From Spirochaetia bacterium UBA5368 (GTDB lineage: Bacteria; Spirochaetota; UBA4802; UBA5368): a stretch of 13,004 nt of DNA. The stretch is taken from contig DHPI01000068.1 of NCBI GenBank assembly GCA_002407865.1, forward strand, positions 19,034 to 32,037, given 5' to 3'. A program made the translations under genes and the position numbers. How positions within the stretch are numbered: position 1 is the stretch's first letter; each line of letters begins with the position of its first letter. Below the pieces are notes generated by a model. It did no database searches. It was not told the DNA's origin and saw nothing but the letters and a program-made list of their open reading frames with translations. This document shows positions 1 through 8,141 of the stretch, in pieces.

Positions 1-144
1 CCGACACTGACGATTCAGCGCGGGGTTGTGGCGCAGGGGAATATTACAATAACAGGCGGACAGAAAAAAGACGTGAAAAAAATGATCGAAGAATCATTCA
101 GCGTCAGCGGTTCTGACAAAGCCCTGGAAAAGGGATCGAAATAA
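1..144 (+). CDS. 3' end of an unidentified protein (partial)
   Basis: The frame is open from the first base to a TAA stop at 142-144 and gives the last 47 residues of a protein that begins before the window. The visible part starts with alternating hydrophobic and polar residues (TLTIQRGVVAQGNITITGG), which suggests beta strands. A charged, probably helical stretch follows (KKDVKKMIEESF), then a short polar tail. No catalytic motif is visible and I do not recognise the family. The same strand and a 56-bp gap suggest it is co-transcribed with the M23 peptidase that follows. Bactofilins often sit beside M23 peptidases and have beta-strand-rich cores, but the fragment is too short to support that name. 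Without the upstream sequence, even the frame rests mainly on it being open and on its position. Confidence 0.55.
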   Translation, partial: PTLTIQRGVVAQGNITITGGQKKDVKKMIEESFSVSGSDKALEKGSK

Positions 145-200
145 AGGAAGCATCCCTCCATACGGACAATGAGTCTATGTAGAGCCAGAATCATACCCTG

Positions 201-1220
201 ATGATGAGACACTATTCAAAAACATATCAGATCGGCAAGCTCAGCGTCTCAATATCGTATAATGATATAATCGTTCTGTACAAGGGAAATAAAAAAATAT
301 ATTTTAAGAAGCTGAGCCGCATTCCCCGCGTATCGATACGGCCTCTCCATAAGAAAATCGCCATGTGTTCCCTTCCGCTCCTTGTTGGTGCGGTGTTGGT
401 TGTAGGTGTGGGGCGGGACGCGCAGCGTCGCCCCGTGTCTGATGAAGAGCGAAAGAATATGATAGTCATATCGAACAAAACTGATTTCTCCTCGCCGGAT
501 GAAAACACCGCAATCGTAATTCGGACGCACAGGGTGAAAAAAGGGGAGACCCTCAGCCATATTGCGCGCGATTACGGCGTATCCATGGATACAATCTGCG
601 GTAGCAACAGCCTTGTTTCGTACGACATTCTTCCGGAGGGAATAGTTCTCAGAATTCCGAGCAGGGATGGGATACTCCACACTGTTAAAAAGGGCCAGAA
701 TTTATTGTCGATAGCACGGCAGTACCGGATTCATGTTGAAAAAGTTCTGTCGCAGAATTCGTTGAAAAATGGCGACTTCGTGGCCGTGGGGGATGTGATA
801 TTCGTGCCTGACGCCAAACCGCTGGATATTGTTCCCGGTTTTCTCTGGCCGGCGGCATGCCGCGCCGTGACGAGCGGATATGGCTGGCGAAGAAATCCCT
901 TTAACTGTGAAGAGCGGGATTTCCACCGCGGGATTGATATACGCTCGAATTACCAGTGGGTAAAAGCGACGAAGTACGGCAAGGTGACGTTCGCGGGATG
1001 GCTTGGCGGGTATGGCAGAGCGGTGCTGATTGCGCATCCAAATGGCTGGAAATCGCTGTACGGCCATCTGTCGCGCATCCTTGTACGGGAAGGCCAGTAC
1101 GTGCGGCAGGGCCAGTATGTCGGAAAGAGCGGCAATACCGGATATTCGTCGGGACCACACCTTCATTTCGAATTGATACATAATGGCAGACACGTAAATC
1201 CCTATAGATACATTAAATAA
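201..1220 (+). CDS. Membrane-anchored LysM-LysM-M23 family metallopeptidase
   Basis: Predicted peptidoglycan endopeptidase of 339 residues. Residues 1-51 are polar and basic. Residues 52-71 form one hydrophobic segment (signal anchor), placing the rest in the periplasm. Two LysM domains follow at about 109-153 (HRVKKGETLSHIARDYGVS) and 159-203 (HTVKKGQNLLSIARQY), which should bind glycan. The C-terminal M23 (LytM/peptidase_M23) domain spans about 213-339. Its zinc ligands are all present: His242 and Asp246 in HRGID, and His322 in GPHLHFE. His289 (LYGHLS) and His320 are the other conserved histidines, so it should be active rather than a degenerate activator. An in-frame stop at 180-182 limits the start to ATG 201 or ATG 204, and neither has a good Shine-Dalgarno site, which suggests coupling to the gene upstream. 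The long N-terminal segment before the membrane helix is unusual. A role in cell-wall remodelling, division or shape is inferred from the domains. Confidence 0.9.
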   Translation: MMRHYSKTYQIGKLSVSISYNDIIVLYKGNKKIYFKKLSRIPRVSIRPLHKKIAMCSLPLLVGAVLVVGVGRDAQRRPVSDEERKNMIVISNKTDFSSPDENTAIVIRTHRVKKGETLSHIARDYGVSMDTICGSNSLVSYDILPEGIVLRIPSRDGILHTVKKGQNLLSIARQYRIHVEKVLSQNSLKNGDFVAVGDVIFVPDAKPLDIVPGFLWPAACRAVTSGYGWRRNPFNCEERDFHRGIDIRSNYQWVKATKYGKVTFAGWLGGYGRAVLIAHPNGWKSLYGHLSRILVREGQYVRQGQYVGKSGNTGYSSGPHLHFELIHNGRHVNPYRYIK

Positions 1221-1313
1221 ATCCGAAAGTTTCGGCGGCGCCCGGCCCCGATCCGCAGGATATCTGTGTAAATGTTAAAAAGTACTTGCCTCGGTTCCGT
1301 AGCGGCTTATATC

Positions 1314-1352
1314 AGGAGCATTTGCGTATGTATATTTTGTCTTCTTGGGGAA
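1314..1352 (+). promoter_or_regulatory. Two candidate ribosome binding sites for glyS
   Basis: AGGAG at 1314-1318 lies 9 nt before an in-frame ATG at 1328, and GGGGAA at 1347-1352 lies 5 nt before ATG 1358. The first is the closer match to the anti-Shine-Dalgarno sequence. The second start gives the usual GlyS N-terminus, in which the conserved NFL-EIGTEEIP block begins within a few residues of Met. Starting at 1328 would add MYILSSWGIG, which is not typical of the family. I prefer 1358. A weak promoter-like pair (TTGCCT, 16 nt, TATATC ending at 1313) would start the transcript near 1320 and so remove the first site, but this is speculative. Confidence 0.4.
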
Positions 1353-1357
1353 TCGGT

Positions 1358-3433
1358 ATGATAGAAAATGCGAACTTTCTCTGTGAAATAGGTACGGAAG
1401 AAATCCCGGCGGGGTATTGCGCTCCCGCAATGGAAGCGCTGCAAAAGGCTTTTGGGGAAAAGCTGCACGAGAAGAGAATCGCATACACGGATATTGACGT
1501 ATGCGCGACTCCAAGAAGGATTGCCTTTTTCGTATCGGGAATGGCCGATGCGCAGAGCGAAGAGGAAGTCGAGATATAGGGCCCGTCCACCAAGGCGGCA
1601 TACGATGCGCAGGGAAATCCGACAAAGGCCCTGGACGGTTTTTTAAAGGGAAATGCCGTAAAGCGCGAGGATGTCTTTACCGTGCGTACCGATAAGGGCG
1701 AGTATGTATACGCGCGAAAAAGAATGACCGCCGGCCGGACAGAGGATATTCTGCCATCCATCCTCGATGAGGTAATCAAGGGACTTCCCTTCCCGAAGCG
1801 TATGCGGTGGAGCGACAAGTCGATATCATTTCCGCGGCCGATCTCGTATTTTATGATACTTTTCAATGACAGGATAGTTCCGTTTGAAATGGATGGCATC
1901 GCCTCATCGAACATGACACGGGGGCATTATGTCCGGTTCAACAGGATGATTCGGATTGACAGGATTCGGGAATTCGAAAGCGTCTTGAAAGATAATGGCG
2001 TTGTTATTAATCAGCACGAACGAAAAAAAATAATAAAGGACGAACTTCTCAAAGCGGCTGCGAGCATAGGCGGAACGCTTGTGTACGATGAAGAACTGAT
2101 GAACACGGTCACGTTTCTCGCCGAAAGCCCGTATGCGGTCATCTGTGAATTTGACAGGGATTTTCTCAAGATACCCGATATCGTGTTGATAACTGAGATG
2201 AAGGAGCACCAGAGATATTTTGCGGTTCGCGACAAGGACGAATCGCTGATGCCGTATTTTCTGGTGATATCAAACAATCCGCCCACTGAATATATACGGA
2301 AGGGTAACGAACGGGTGATAACCGCGCGATTCAACGATGCGCGCTTCTTTTTCGAGGAAGACAGGAAGACGGCGTTGTACGAGAAGGTTGAATCATTGAA
2401 AAGCGTTCTTTTTCATAAAGATCTTGGCTCTATTTTCGACAAGGTGGAAAGGCTGAAGGCGGTTGCGTCCGTTATTTCTGACGAACTCGGGCTCGATGAC
2501 GCCGTGAGAAATAAAATAACCAGGGCGGCCACGCTGTGCAAGGCTGACCTGAATACGGCAATGGTCTTCGAGTTTACCTCGCTTCAGGGCAAGATAGGAA
2601 AAATTTATGCGATGCTCGACGGAGAGGACCCCGATGTCGCAAGCGCCATAGACGATCATTACAAACCGAGATTTCAGGACGATCCGCTTCCGTCAGGAAT
2701 TGTCAGCGTGGCGCTCTCGCTCGCGGAAAAAATTGACAACCTGCTGGGATCGTATTCTGTCGGCAATATTCCGAAGGGATCGCAAGACCCGTATGCGCTG
2801 CGCCGGCAGGCCAACGCCGTCGTCGATCTTGTGCTGAATACAAACCTTCGCCTTGATATGCGGCGAGTGCTCGAAAAATCGGCCGCCCACTATGCGAACG
2901 GTGAAGCGTTGATAGACAGGATTCTCGAGTTCATCACCGCCCGCGCGAATACGATTTTCAGCGAGCACGGCTTCCGCTATGATGAAATCGACGCGTGTTT
3001 GTCCACAGGGTATTACGATTTTCGCGAGCTGTTTCTCAGGGCGCAAAGCGTCCACGAATTTAGAAAAAATACAAACTTCGGTGAAATGCTGCTGAGCTTC
3101 AAGCGCATGAATAATATCGTGTCGGCATTCAAACAGAAAAACAAAGACTATTCGCTGACATTCAACGCATCGTTGCTTCAGGAAGAGGCTGAAAGGGATC
3201 TTCACGCGTTTTTCGATTCGCGGCGCGGCGAGATTTCAGGATATATAGCTTCGAACAGCTATCAAAAGCTATTCGAACTTTTGATTGAGGGCAAAGCTAT
3301 TATCGACCGGTTTTTTGACGCGGTGATGGTAATGGTCGATAATATCCAGATACGCGACAACAGGCTGGCGCTGCTTGATGCGATTCTCAATCCGTTTACG
3401 AATCTTATCGATTTTTCTAAAATAGCCGAATAA
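1358..3433 (+). CDS. glyS: Glycyl-tRNA synthetase beta subunit, interrupted by an in-frame TAG
   Basis: Beta chain of the two-subunit (alpha2beta2) bacterial glycyl-tRNA synthetase, needed with GlyQ to charge tRNA-Gly in the cytoplasm. Counting the TAG as one residue the frame is 691 codons, close to E. coli GlyS (689). Family blocks run from end to end: NFLCEIGTEEIPAGY, CATPRRIAFF, SFPRPISYFM, FLAESPYAV, LITEMKEHQRYFAV, ERVITARFNDARFFFEED, KADLNTAMVFEFTSLQGKIG, KIDNLLGSYSVGNIPKGSQ then DPYALRRQA, and a C-terminal DALR-type anticodon-binding region ending FFDAVMVMVDN...RDNRLALLDAI. Codon 74 (1577-1579) is TAG, with the frame unchanged before (EEEVEI) and after (GPSTKAAYDAQGNPTKAL). No glyQ lies next to it; the upstream neighbour is the M23 peptidase. 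As written, the sequence encodes only a 73-residue fragment, plus a downstream part with no evident ribosome binding site. The start is discussed with the two candidate ribosome binding sites. The identity is secure; whether the gene works is not. Confidence 0.92.
1577..1579 (+). other. In-frame amber codon inside glyS
   Basis: TAG stands between ATA (Ile) and GGC (Gly) in the segment EEVEI-stop-GPSTKAAYDA. In GlyS proteins this point normally reads as a charged residue followed by GP, often Lys-Gly-Pro. A single base change from AAG, GAG or CAG would produce TAG. There is no insertion or deletion: the same frame continues for another 617 sense codons. The base after the stop is G, not the C often seen at leaky stop codons. 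Confidence 0.9.
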
Positions 3434-3504
3434 TACGGGCGGCCGCCACTGTGCGGCGGAGACGTGCCGAGCGGGATAATGCGGCGCCCGGCGGATGCGA
3501 TTTC

Positions 3505-6051
3505 ATGGAAAACATATATACCAGAATGCGCAATCAGAGGTATTATCGAATCGGTGTGTTAGCCGCTCCGTTTGCGGCGCTGTGCCTTATTTCCCTTTAC
3601 GCTGTCTTTGCCGGCCAGCAGGCATATGATGGATTGCATATTGCCGGGGGCCTTGTCCAATCCGTCGATGATGCCAGCCCTGCATATAGCGCCGGAATCC
3701 GCCGGGGCGACAGAATAGTAAAAATCGGAAACGTGCTTTTTCATAAGGTCTACCGCGGTGGCTCCATGGCGGAATCTATCGGCTTCTGCCAGGAAAATTG
3801 CGCCGGGTTGATCAGGGCTGGAGAAGCAGTTACCTATACGGTTTTCAGGGACAGTGCTTTCGTTGCCCTTGATGTTGTGCCGGTACGGACGGGGCTGGCG
3901 CATATCGGGTGTGCGGCCGCCGTGAGAATTATTGCGGGCGTATTTTTTCTGTGTATCGGCGTGTTCGTATTCCTGCGACGGCCGGGTGATGCCGCCGCGC
4001 GCCTTTTTGTGCTGTATTGCGCCGCTGAGGCCTGCTACGGGGTGCTTGGTTACTATTCGCCGTTCTGGGATTTTCGGATAATTTCATTTCTCATTTACGC
4101 GATCCCTCCTGTCAAAGTCATTAGCGCGGTACTGTGTATGCATTTTTTGTACCGATTGACGTTGCCGCCGCATATCCAGATACGGCGTGCGGCGCTCGCG
4201 GCATGGTATGCGCTCGGTTCGGCGGTTATTGTCGCCTATGCGGCGGTACAGGTATGGTACGCCCATCATGTCGATACGGCATGCCTTGTCAGGGATTCGT
4301 ATTATTACGCGAGCTATTGCATGGGGATTGTCGTCGCCGCACTCAATTATTTTCGCTATAAAAACAGCGCCGCGTACAGCCTTGTCAGGCAGCAGGTCAA
4401 GGTTATTGTGTACGGCGTGGCGGCGTCGGTCGGGCTGTTCCTTTTGTATAAAGTCTTCGATATGGCGAGCGATGGGGCCTATGTTAATTTCATCTCGGAA
4501 GGGGAGCAGATTTTTTTCACGATGCTGTTTCTGTTAATTCCGATCAGTATCGCATTTTCTATTGTGCGGCTGGGACTTTTTGAAATTGATAAGATCATTA
4601 ATAAGAGTATCAAGTATCTTGTTTTTGCGGCCGTATATTTTACCCTCTTCTTCGCCCTCTTCCTCGCGGCCCGGTCGGTTTTCGAGAATATATTTTTCAA
4701 TTCACCGCTGCTGTCCGCCGGATTTTCTTTCATACTGGTTTTTGTCTGCCAGATGATTTTCCAGAATCAATTGGAGGATTTCGTTGATAGAGTGTTCTTC
4801 AGCGCGATCGTGGTGAAATATGAATCGATTGACCGGATAATTGATACAATCTATTCGTTTATTCGCCTTGATGACATCCTTGAGTATTTGCCCCCAACAA
4901 TGGAACGGATTCTCGACGCCGGTTATGTGCGCATGTTTCTTGTTCGCCCCGAGAAGAGGGACCGATATTTTTTGCATCATCCGGCTGGCATGGAGAACGA
5001 TGGATTTCCGCTGACGAGCGTTGCCGCGTCTGATGATGTTGTACGCTGGATGCGCGAGGAGCACAGGGTCGTCCCGATTGAATATTTTGACAATCTTTCT
5101 GACATAATCGACGAGCGAAATGAGCGGCTGGTGCGCGAGTTGGGGGCCGCGGCATTCGCGCCGCTTTTCTCAAAACGGAGAATGATTGGTTTTATTGTTG
5201 TCGGCAAAAAAAATGATGGCAGCATGTATAATTATTACGATATTGATTTCATTGCCCGCCTTCTCAATTCGATAGCGTTGTCTATTGAGAATATATTCCT
5301 CATCAACATGTATAAGGAAGAGCAGATTCTTAAAAATGAAATCCGCATCGCAAAGGATATGCAGCGGCAGTTGCTGCCGCAACGAATTCCCGCCGTATCG
5401 CGATACGATATAGCCGCGTCAATTTTTCCGGCATCCGAAATGTGCGGCGATTTCTATGACTTTATTTATGCTGACGACGATCGTGTTGATTTCATACTGA
5501 GCGATGTGTCCGGCAAGGGACTTCCTGCGGCGTTTTACGGGGCGCTCCTCAGCGGGATCGTTCATTCGCACACGCTGCCGAGCATGCCGCCCGACAAAAT
5601 CATCTCGTCGTGGCAGGATATTATTTTAAAAAAATCCGTGGAAAAAATATTTATAGCGGCCTGTTATGGGATTTTGAAGCCCAACGAGAATGCCCTTGAA
5701 TTCGTAAATGCGGGGCTGCTATATCCCGTGCTTTCGTCGTCGGCATCCACCGCGTATGTCGAGTTGGGAGGGCTGCCGCTCGGCACACGCCTGAAGACGA
5801 AATATTCGGTGAAACGCGTGCCGTTCGAGAAGGGTGACGTGATGGTTTTTTGCTCGGATGGCGTTGTGGAGGCGGCGAAAGACGATCGGCGATTTTTCGG
5901 TTTTGACAGGTTGATTGATGTGATCGGGAATTGCAGGCAGCAGCCGGCCGAAGGCGTGCTGAATGGAATAATCAATGCCGTATGGAACCATATCGGCAAT
6001 ACGGTGCAGAACGACGATATTACGATTATCGTTATAAAGAGAACAGGATAA
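3505..6051 (+). CDS. PDZ / multi-TM / GAF-like / PP2C (RsbU-SpoIIE type) sensor phosphatase
   Basis: Predicted membrane Ser/Thr phosphatase of 848 residues. Order: TM1 at about 17-37; a PDZ domain at about 45-125 (GGLVQSVDDASPAYSAGIRRGDRIVKIG); then about nine more hydrophobic segments between 134 and 418, ending in the SIAFSIVRLGLFEIDKIINK / LEDFVDRVFF pattern seen in membrane-bound histidine kinases and phosphatases. A GAF-like region follows at 445-600, a short helical linker (about 602-622), and a PPM/SpoIIE domain at 623-848. Metal-binding acidic residues are present: Asp649 in GDFYD, Asp667 in SDVSGKG, Asp785 in SDGVVEA and Asp837/Asp838 in NDDIT. About ten helices would put the PDZ domain outside and the phosphatase inside. 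GTG 3451 would add 18 residues, but ATG 3505 leads directly into the basic segment before TM1 and has a weak GCGGA upstream. Such enzymes usually dephosphorylate STAS anti-anti-sigma proteins; no such partner, anti-sigma kinase or sigma factor is in the window. Confidence 0.88.
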   Translation: MENIYTRMRNQRYYRIGVLAAPFAALCLISLYAVFAGQQAYDGLHIAGGLVQSVDDASPAYSAGIRRGDRIVKIGNVLFHKVYRGGSMAESIGFCQENCAGLIRAGEAVTYTVFRDSAFVALDVVPVRTGLAHIGCAAAVRIIAGVFFLCIGVFVFLRRPGDAAARLFVLYCAAEACYGVLGYYSPFWDFRIISFLIYAIPPVKVISAVLCMHFLYRLTLPPHIQIRRAALAAWYALGSAVIVAYAAVQVWYAHHVDTACLVRDSYYYASYCMGIVVAALNYFRYKNSAAYSLVRQQVKVIVYGVAASVGLFLLYKVFDMASDGAYVNFISEGEQIFFTMLFLLIPISIAFSIVRLGLFEIDKIINKSIKYLVFAAVYFTLFFALFLAARSVFENIFFNSPLLSAGFSFILVFVCQMIFQNQLEDFVDRVFFSAIVVKYESIDRIIDTIYSFIRLDDILEYLPPTMERILDAGYVRMFLVRPEKRDRYFLHHPAGMENDGFPLTSVAASDDVVRWMREEHRVVPIEYFDNLSDIIDERNERLVRELGAAAFAPLFSKRRMIGFIVVGKKNDGSMYNYYDIDFIARLLNSIALSIENIFLINMYKEEQILKNEIRIAKDMQRQLLPQRIPAVSRYDIAASIFPASEMCGDFYDFIYADDDRVDFILSDVSGKGLPAAFYGALLSGIVHSHTLPSMPPDKIISSWQDIILKKSVEKIFIAACYGILKPNENALEFVNAGLLYPVLSSSASTAYVELGGLPLGTRLKTKYSVKRVPFEKGDVMVFCSDGVVEAAKDDRRFFGFDRLIDVIGNCRQQPAEGVLNGIINAVWNHIGNTVQNDDITIIVIKRTG

Positions 6052-6066
6052 TTTAAGGGGGAAGTG

Positions 6067-6732
6067 ATGAAATTGTGCGATGGTATTTATGCATACACCT
6101 GGCGTGGCGTATTCGAGAACAACTGCAATATGTATTACTTCGGCGATCCGCTCAATATTTTATTCGATCCCGGTCTGGCGCGGCACCTCGATCTGCGGTT
6201 TGAGAACATGAGGAAGGACGCCATCGATATCGACTCTATCGAGTATGTTATCGCCACGCATTCACATCCGGACCACTTCGAGGGATGCGATTATTTTATG
6301 AAAAAGAACACGCCGGTCGGCATGCACCGGGATGAGATATCGTTCGTAAATGAAATCGGCCCGAAGTTTTTTGCGATGATGGGGATGCCGTTTCCGCAGA
6401 TGTCGTTCAAGCTTGTCATGGACGAGGGGGTGCTTTCTATCGGCGATGTCAATCTCGACATCTATCTGACACCGGGACACTCTCCCGGATCGATATGCGT
6501 GTACTGGAAAGAAAAAAAGGCGTTGATATGCGGCGACCTCGTGTTCAAAGAAAGCGTCGGCAGGGTGGATTTTCCCGGCGGCGACCCAAAGAAACTCAAA
6601 GAAAGCATTGAAAAGATAGCCGCTCTCGATGTAGAGTATTTGCTGCCCGGCCACATGGAGCTTATTCAGGGGGCGGACAACGTAAAGAAAAACTTCGATC
6701 TGATTCGCCGGTATGTATTCCCGGTGATCTGA
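6067..6732 (+). CDS. Metallo-beta-lactamase fold hydrolase
   Basis: A 221-residue cytoplasmic protein with the complete dinuclear metal site of the family. The HxHxDH motif is at His65, His67, Asp69 and His70 (THSHPDHFEG). His138 is in TPGHSPGSICVY, the bridging Asp157 in ICGDLVF, and the last ligand His196 in LLPGHME. Length and motif spacing fit the glyoxalase II-like single-domain group, and no extra RNase, rhodanese or flavodoxin domain is present. The substrate cannot be read from the sequence; hydroxyacyl-thiol, lactone or other ester hydrolysis are all possible. A strong AGGGG at 6056-6060 lies 6 nt before ATG 6067, which favours this start over GTG 6064. The gene begins 15 bp after the phosphatase stop codon, so the two are probably one transcript. 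It ends in TGA, 36 bp from the convergent C69 peptidase gene. Confidence 0.87.
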   Translation: MKLCDGIYAYTWRGVFENNCNMYYFGDPLNILFDPGLARHLDLRFENMRKDAIDIDSIEYVIATHSHPDHFEGCDYFMKKNTPVGMHRDEISFVNEIGPKFFAMMGMPFPQMSFKLVMDEGVLSIGDVNLDIYLTPGHSPGSICVYWKEKKALICGDLVFKESVGRVDFPGGDPKKLKESIEKIAALDVEYLLPGHMELIQGADNVKKNFDLIRRYVFPVI

Positions 6733-6768
6733 CGCCGCGAGGGCCGCTTAACGCTGTATAACGGTAAT

Positions 6769-8118
6769 TTATTCGTTAGGCATCGATGCGGCTTTACTCT
6801 GACTCTTCCAGAAGCGCGCGTAAAAAAATGGAAGCCGGTCTTTCGCGCCGCTTTGCGCGATCATGTCAAGCCATCGGCGCGTGGATTCTTCCGCCGTCTT
6901 GAAGCATTCCCGCGAAAACGCTGTCACCTTGGCCGCTGCGCCCGTTTTCTTTTTTTCAATGGTGGCGTGCAGCTTTGCGTCGCTGTCTTGAAATTTCTTT
7001 TCAAGCGTGTCGCGTTCGGGCGCGCATTTTGATCCCCAGAAGGCGTACTTTCTAAGGGCGTCCCGGTGTAACCGCTCGTGCCGCCACCAGAGAGCTCCGG
7101 GGGAATATTTTTTTTCTGCTGTGGCGTCGAGATAGTCGATTTTTTCTCCTGTAAAATACAGCGGTTTGAATATCCCCGTGCAGGTGCCCGAGGTGCCGGT
7201 AGCCCAGCAGACCGGAAGCTTGCTGCGCAGATGGGCGACCATGGCGGCTGTGGACTGGCTGGCGCGAAACGGTCCGCACGAGGCATGCATGCATACTGTG
7301 CCCATATGCGTGGCATACGGATGCGGGTAGCTGTCATCGTGCCCGTGATCGCGAAGAATATTTATCATTATCGCCGGCGTAATAGCGCCGTGCCGCGCCC
7401 CTAACAGGGTGCTCGTTCGGCTTTGACGGATTTTACATCTGCTGAAGTGTGTATACACAGTGTCGGAAAACGCATCCCGAAAATTAAAAACGGTATGCCG
7501 GGGCATATATCCCCTGGCGCGTGCGTAGTCCTCTATGCCTTTTGACGACCTGTCGAAATTCTCGCCGATCGTCAGGCCGTTGGATATTGACCGTACGCCG
7601 TCAACCCTTTGCGCCGCCCAGTGCCGACCGGCTGTTTCGAGCACCCATGCCGTTTTTTTATCCGCAAGAATAAATGAATTATGATAATATAATTTATGGC
7701 GGTAACCGCAGTTGCCGCCCTGTCCGTAGCGCTCGAGCATTTCTGTAATCAACGAGAGGGCGTCATCCGCTGTTCGCGTGCGTTCGAGGGCGAGACGTAT
7801 CATGTCCATGCCTGTCAGCCCGCGCTTTAAGACTTTTTCTTTTGTAAAAACGGCCTCATTGCCGATTGCCAGACCGAATTCATTGACACCCATTTCGCAT
7901 CCCCACATCCAGAATGGGCGGGAAATCAGGATTTCATTCGTTGCGCGCATCTGGGGAATCGTGATATAAGTGCATTCGAGGGATTTTTCTTTTTGTTGTT
8001 TAACAGCGGGGTAGTGTTCGAGCGGCTGTACTTCGTTTGGCTCCCTGTCGGAGTTTTTCGCCAGGATGACCGACCCGTCGGCCGTAGCGTTTCGTGTCGC
8101 GACCATGGTATCGCACAT
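6769..8118 (-). CDS. Secernin-like C69 family peptidase (Ntn-hydrolase)
   Basis: A 449-residue protein whose start, MCDTMVATRNATADGSVILAKNSDREPNE, matches the secernin branch of peptidase family C69. In this family the initiator Met is removed and Cys2 becomes the N-terminal nucleophile. Other family features are RPFWMWGCEMGVNEFGLAIGNEA, the conserved WVLETAGRHWAA and SISNGLTI segments, HASCGPFRASQSTAAMVAHL, and CTGIFKPLYF with WWRHERLHRD towards the C-terminus. Dipeptidase or amidohydrolase activity is typical of C69, but many secernins have no proven substrate. No signal peptide is seen. ATG 8118 is firm: GGGAGG (8126-8131, complement) sits 7 nt upstream and Cys2 fixes the reading. The last 65 or so residues are lysine-rich and poorly conserved, making the protein somewhat longer than the roughly 400-425 residues usual for secernins. 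It is transcribed alone, divergent from the acetyltransferase gene. Confidence 0.88.
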   Translation of the reverse strand: MCDTMVATRNATADGSVILAKNSDREPNEVQPLEHYPAVKQQKEKSLECTYITIPQMRATNEILISRPFWMWGCEMGVNEFGLAIGNEAVFTKEKVLKRGLTGMDMIRLALERTRTADDALSLITEMLERYGQGGNCGYRHKLYYHNSFILADKKTAWVLETAGRHWAAQRVDGVRSISNGLTIGENFDRSSKGIEDYARARGYMPRHTVFNFRDAFSDTVYTHFSRCKIRQSRTSTLLGARHGAITPAIMINILRDHGHDDSYPHPYATHMGTVCMHASCGPFRASQSTAAMVAHLRSKLPVCWATGTSGTCTGIFKPLYFTGEKIDYLDATAEKKYSPGALWWRHERLHRDALRKYAFWGSKCAPERDTLEKKFQDSDAKLHATIEKKKTGAAAKVTAFSRECFKTAEESTRRWLDMIAQSGAKDRLPFFYARFWKSQSKAASMPNE

Positions 8119-8141
8119 GCAAATGCCTCCCGTGAACCGAT

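Noticed and set aside
1..144. Calling the partial upstream gene a bactofilin
   Set aside because: Only 47 residues are visible and they lack a recognisable bactofilin repeat pattern; adjacency to an M23 peptidase alone is not enough.
702..1193. Long antisense open frames over the M23, glyS and TPR genes
   Set aside because: They are composition shadows: no start signals, no recognisable protein features, and fully overlapped by well-supported genes on the other strand.
1223..1235. Inverted repeat CCGAAA-G-TTTCGG after the M23 gene as a terminator
   Set aside because: With a realistic loop only 4 bp can form and no T-run follows.
1286..1579. A separate 97-residue protein starting at 1286
   Set aside because: From residue 25 onward it is the N-terminus of GlyS in the same frame as the downstream part; the first 24 residues have no family support. 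It is not an independent gene.
1574..1582. Frameshift or selenocysteine as an explanation for the glyS break
   Set aside because: The frame is identical before and after the stop, so there is no frameshift. The codon is TAG, not TGA, so selenocysteine does not apply.
3442..3457. GCCGC/GCGGC hairpin between glyS and the phosphatase gene
   Set aside because: A 5-bp GC stem in a GC-rich spacer without a T-run is expected by chance and does not look like a terminator.
6733..6768. Bidirectional terminator between the metallo-hydrolase and C69 genes
   Set aside because: I could not find a stable stem followed by a T-run on either strand in these 36 bases.
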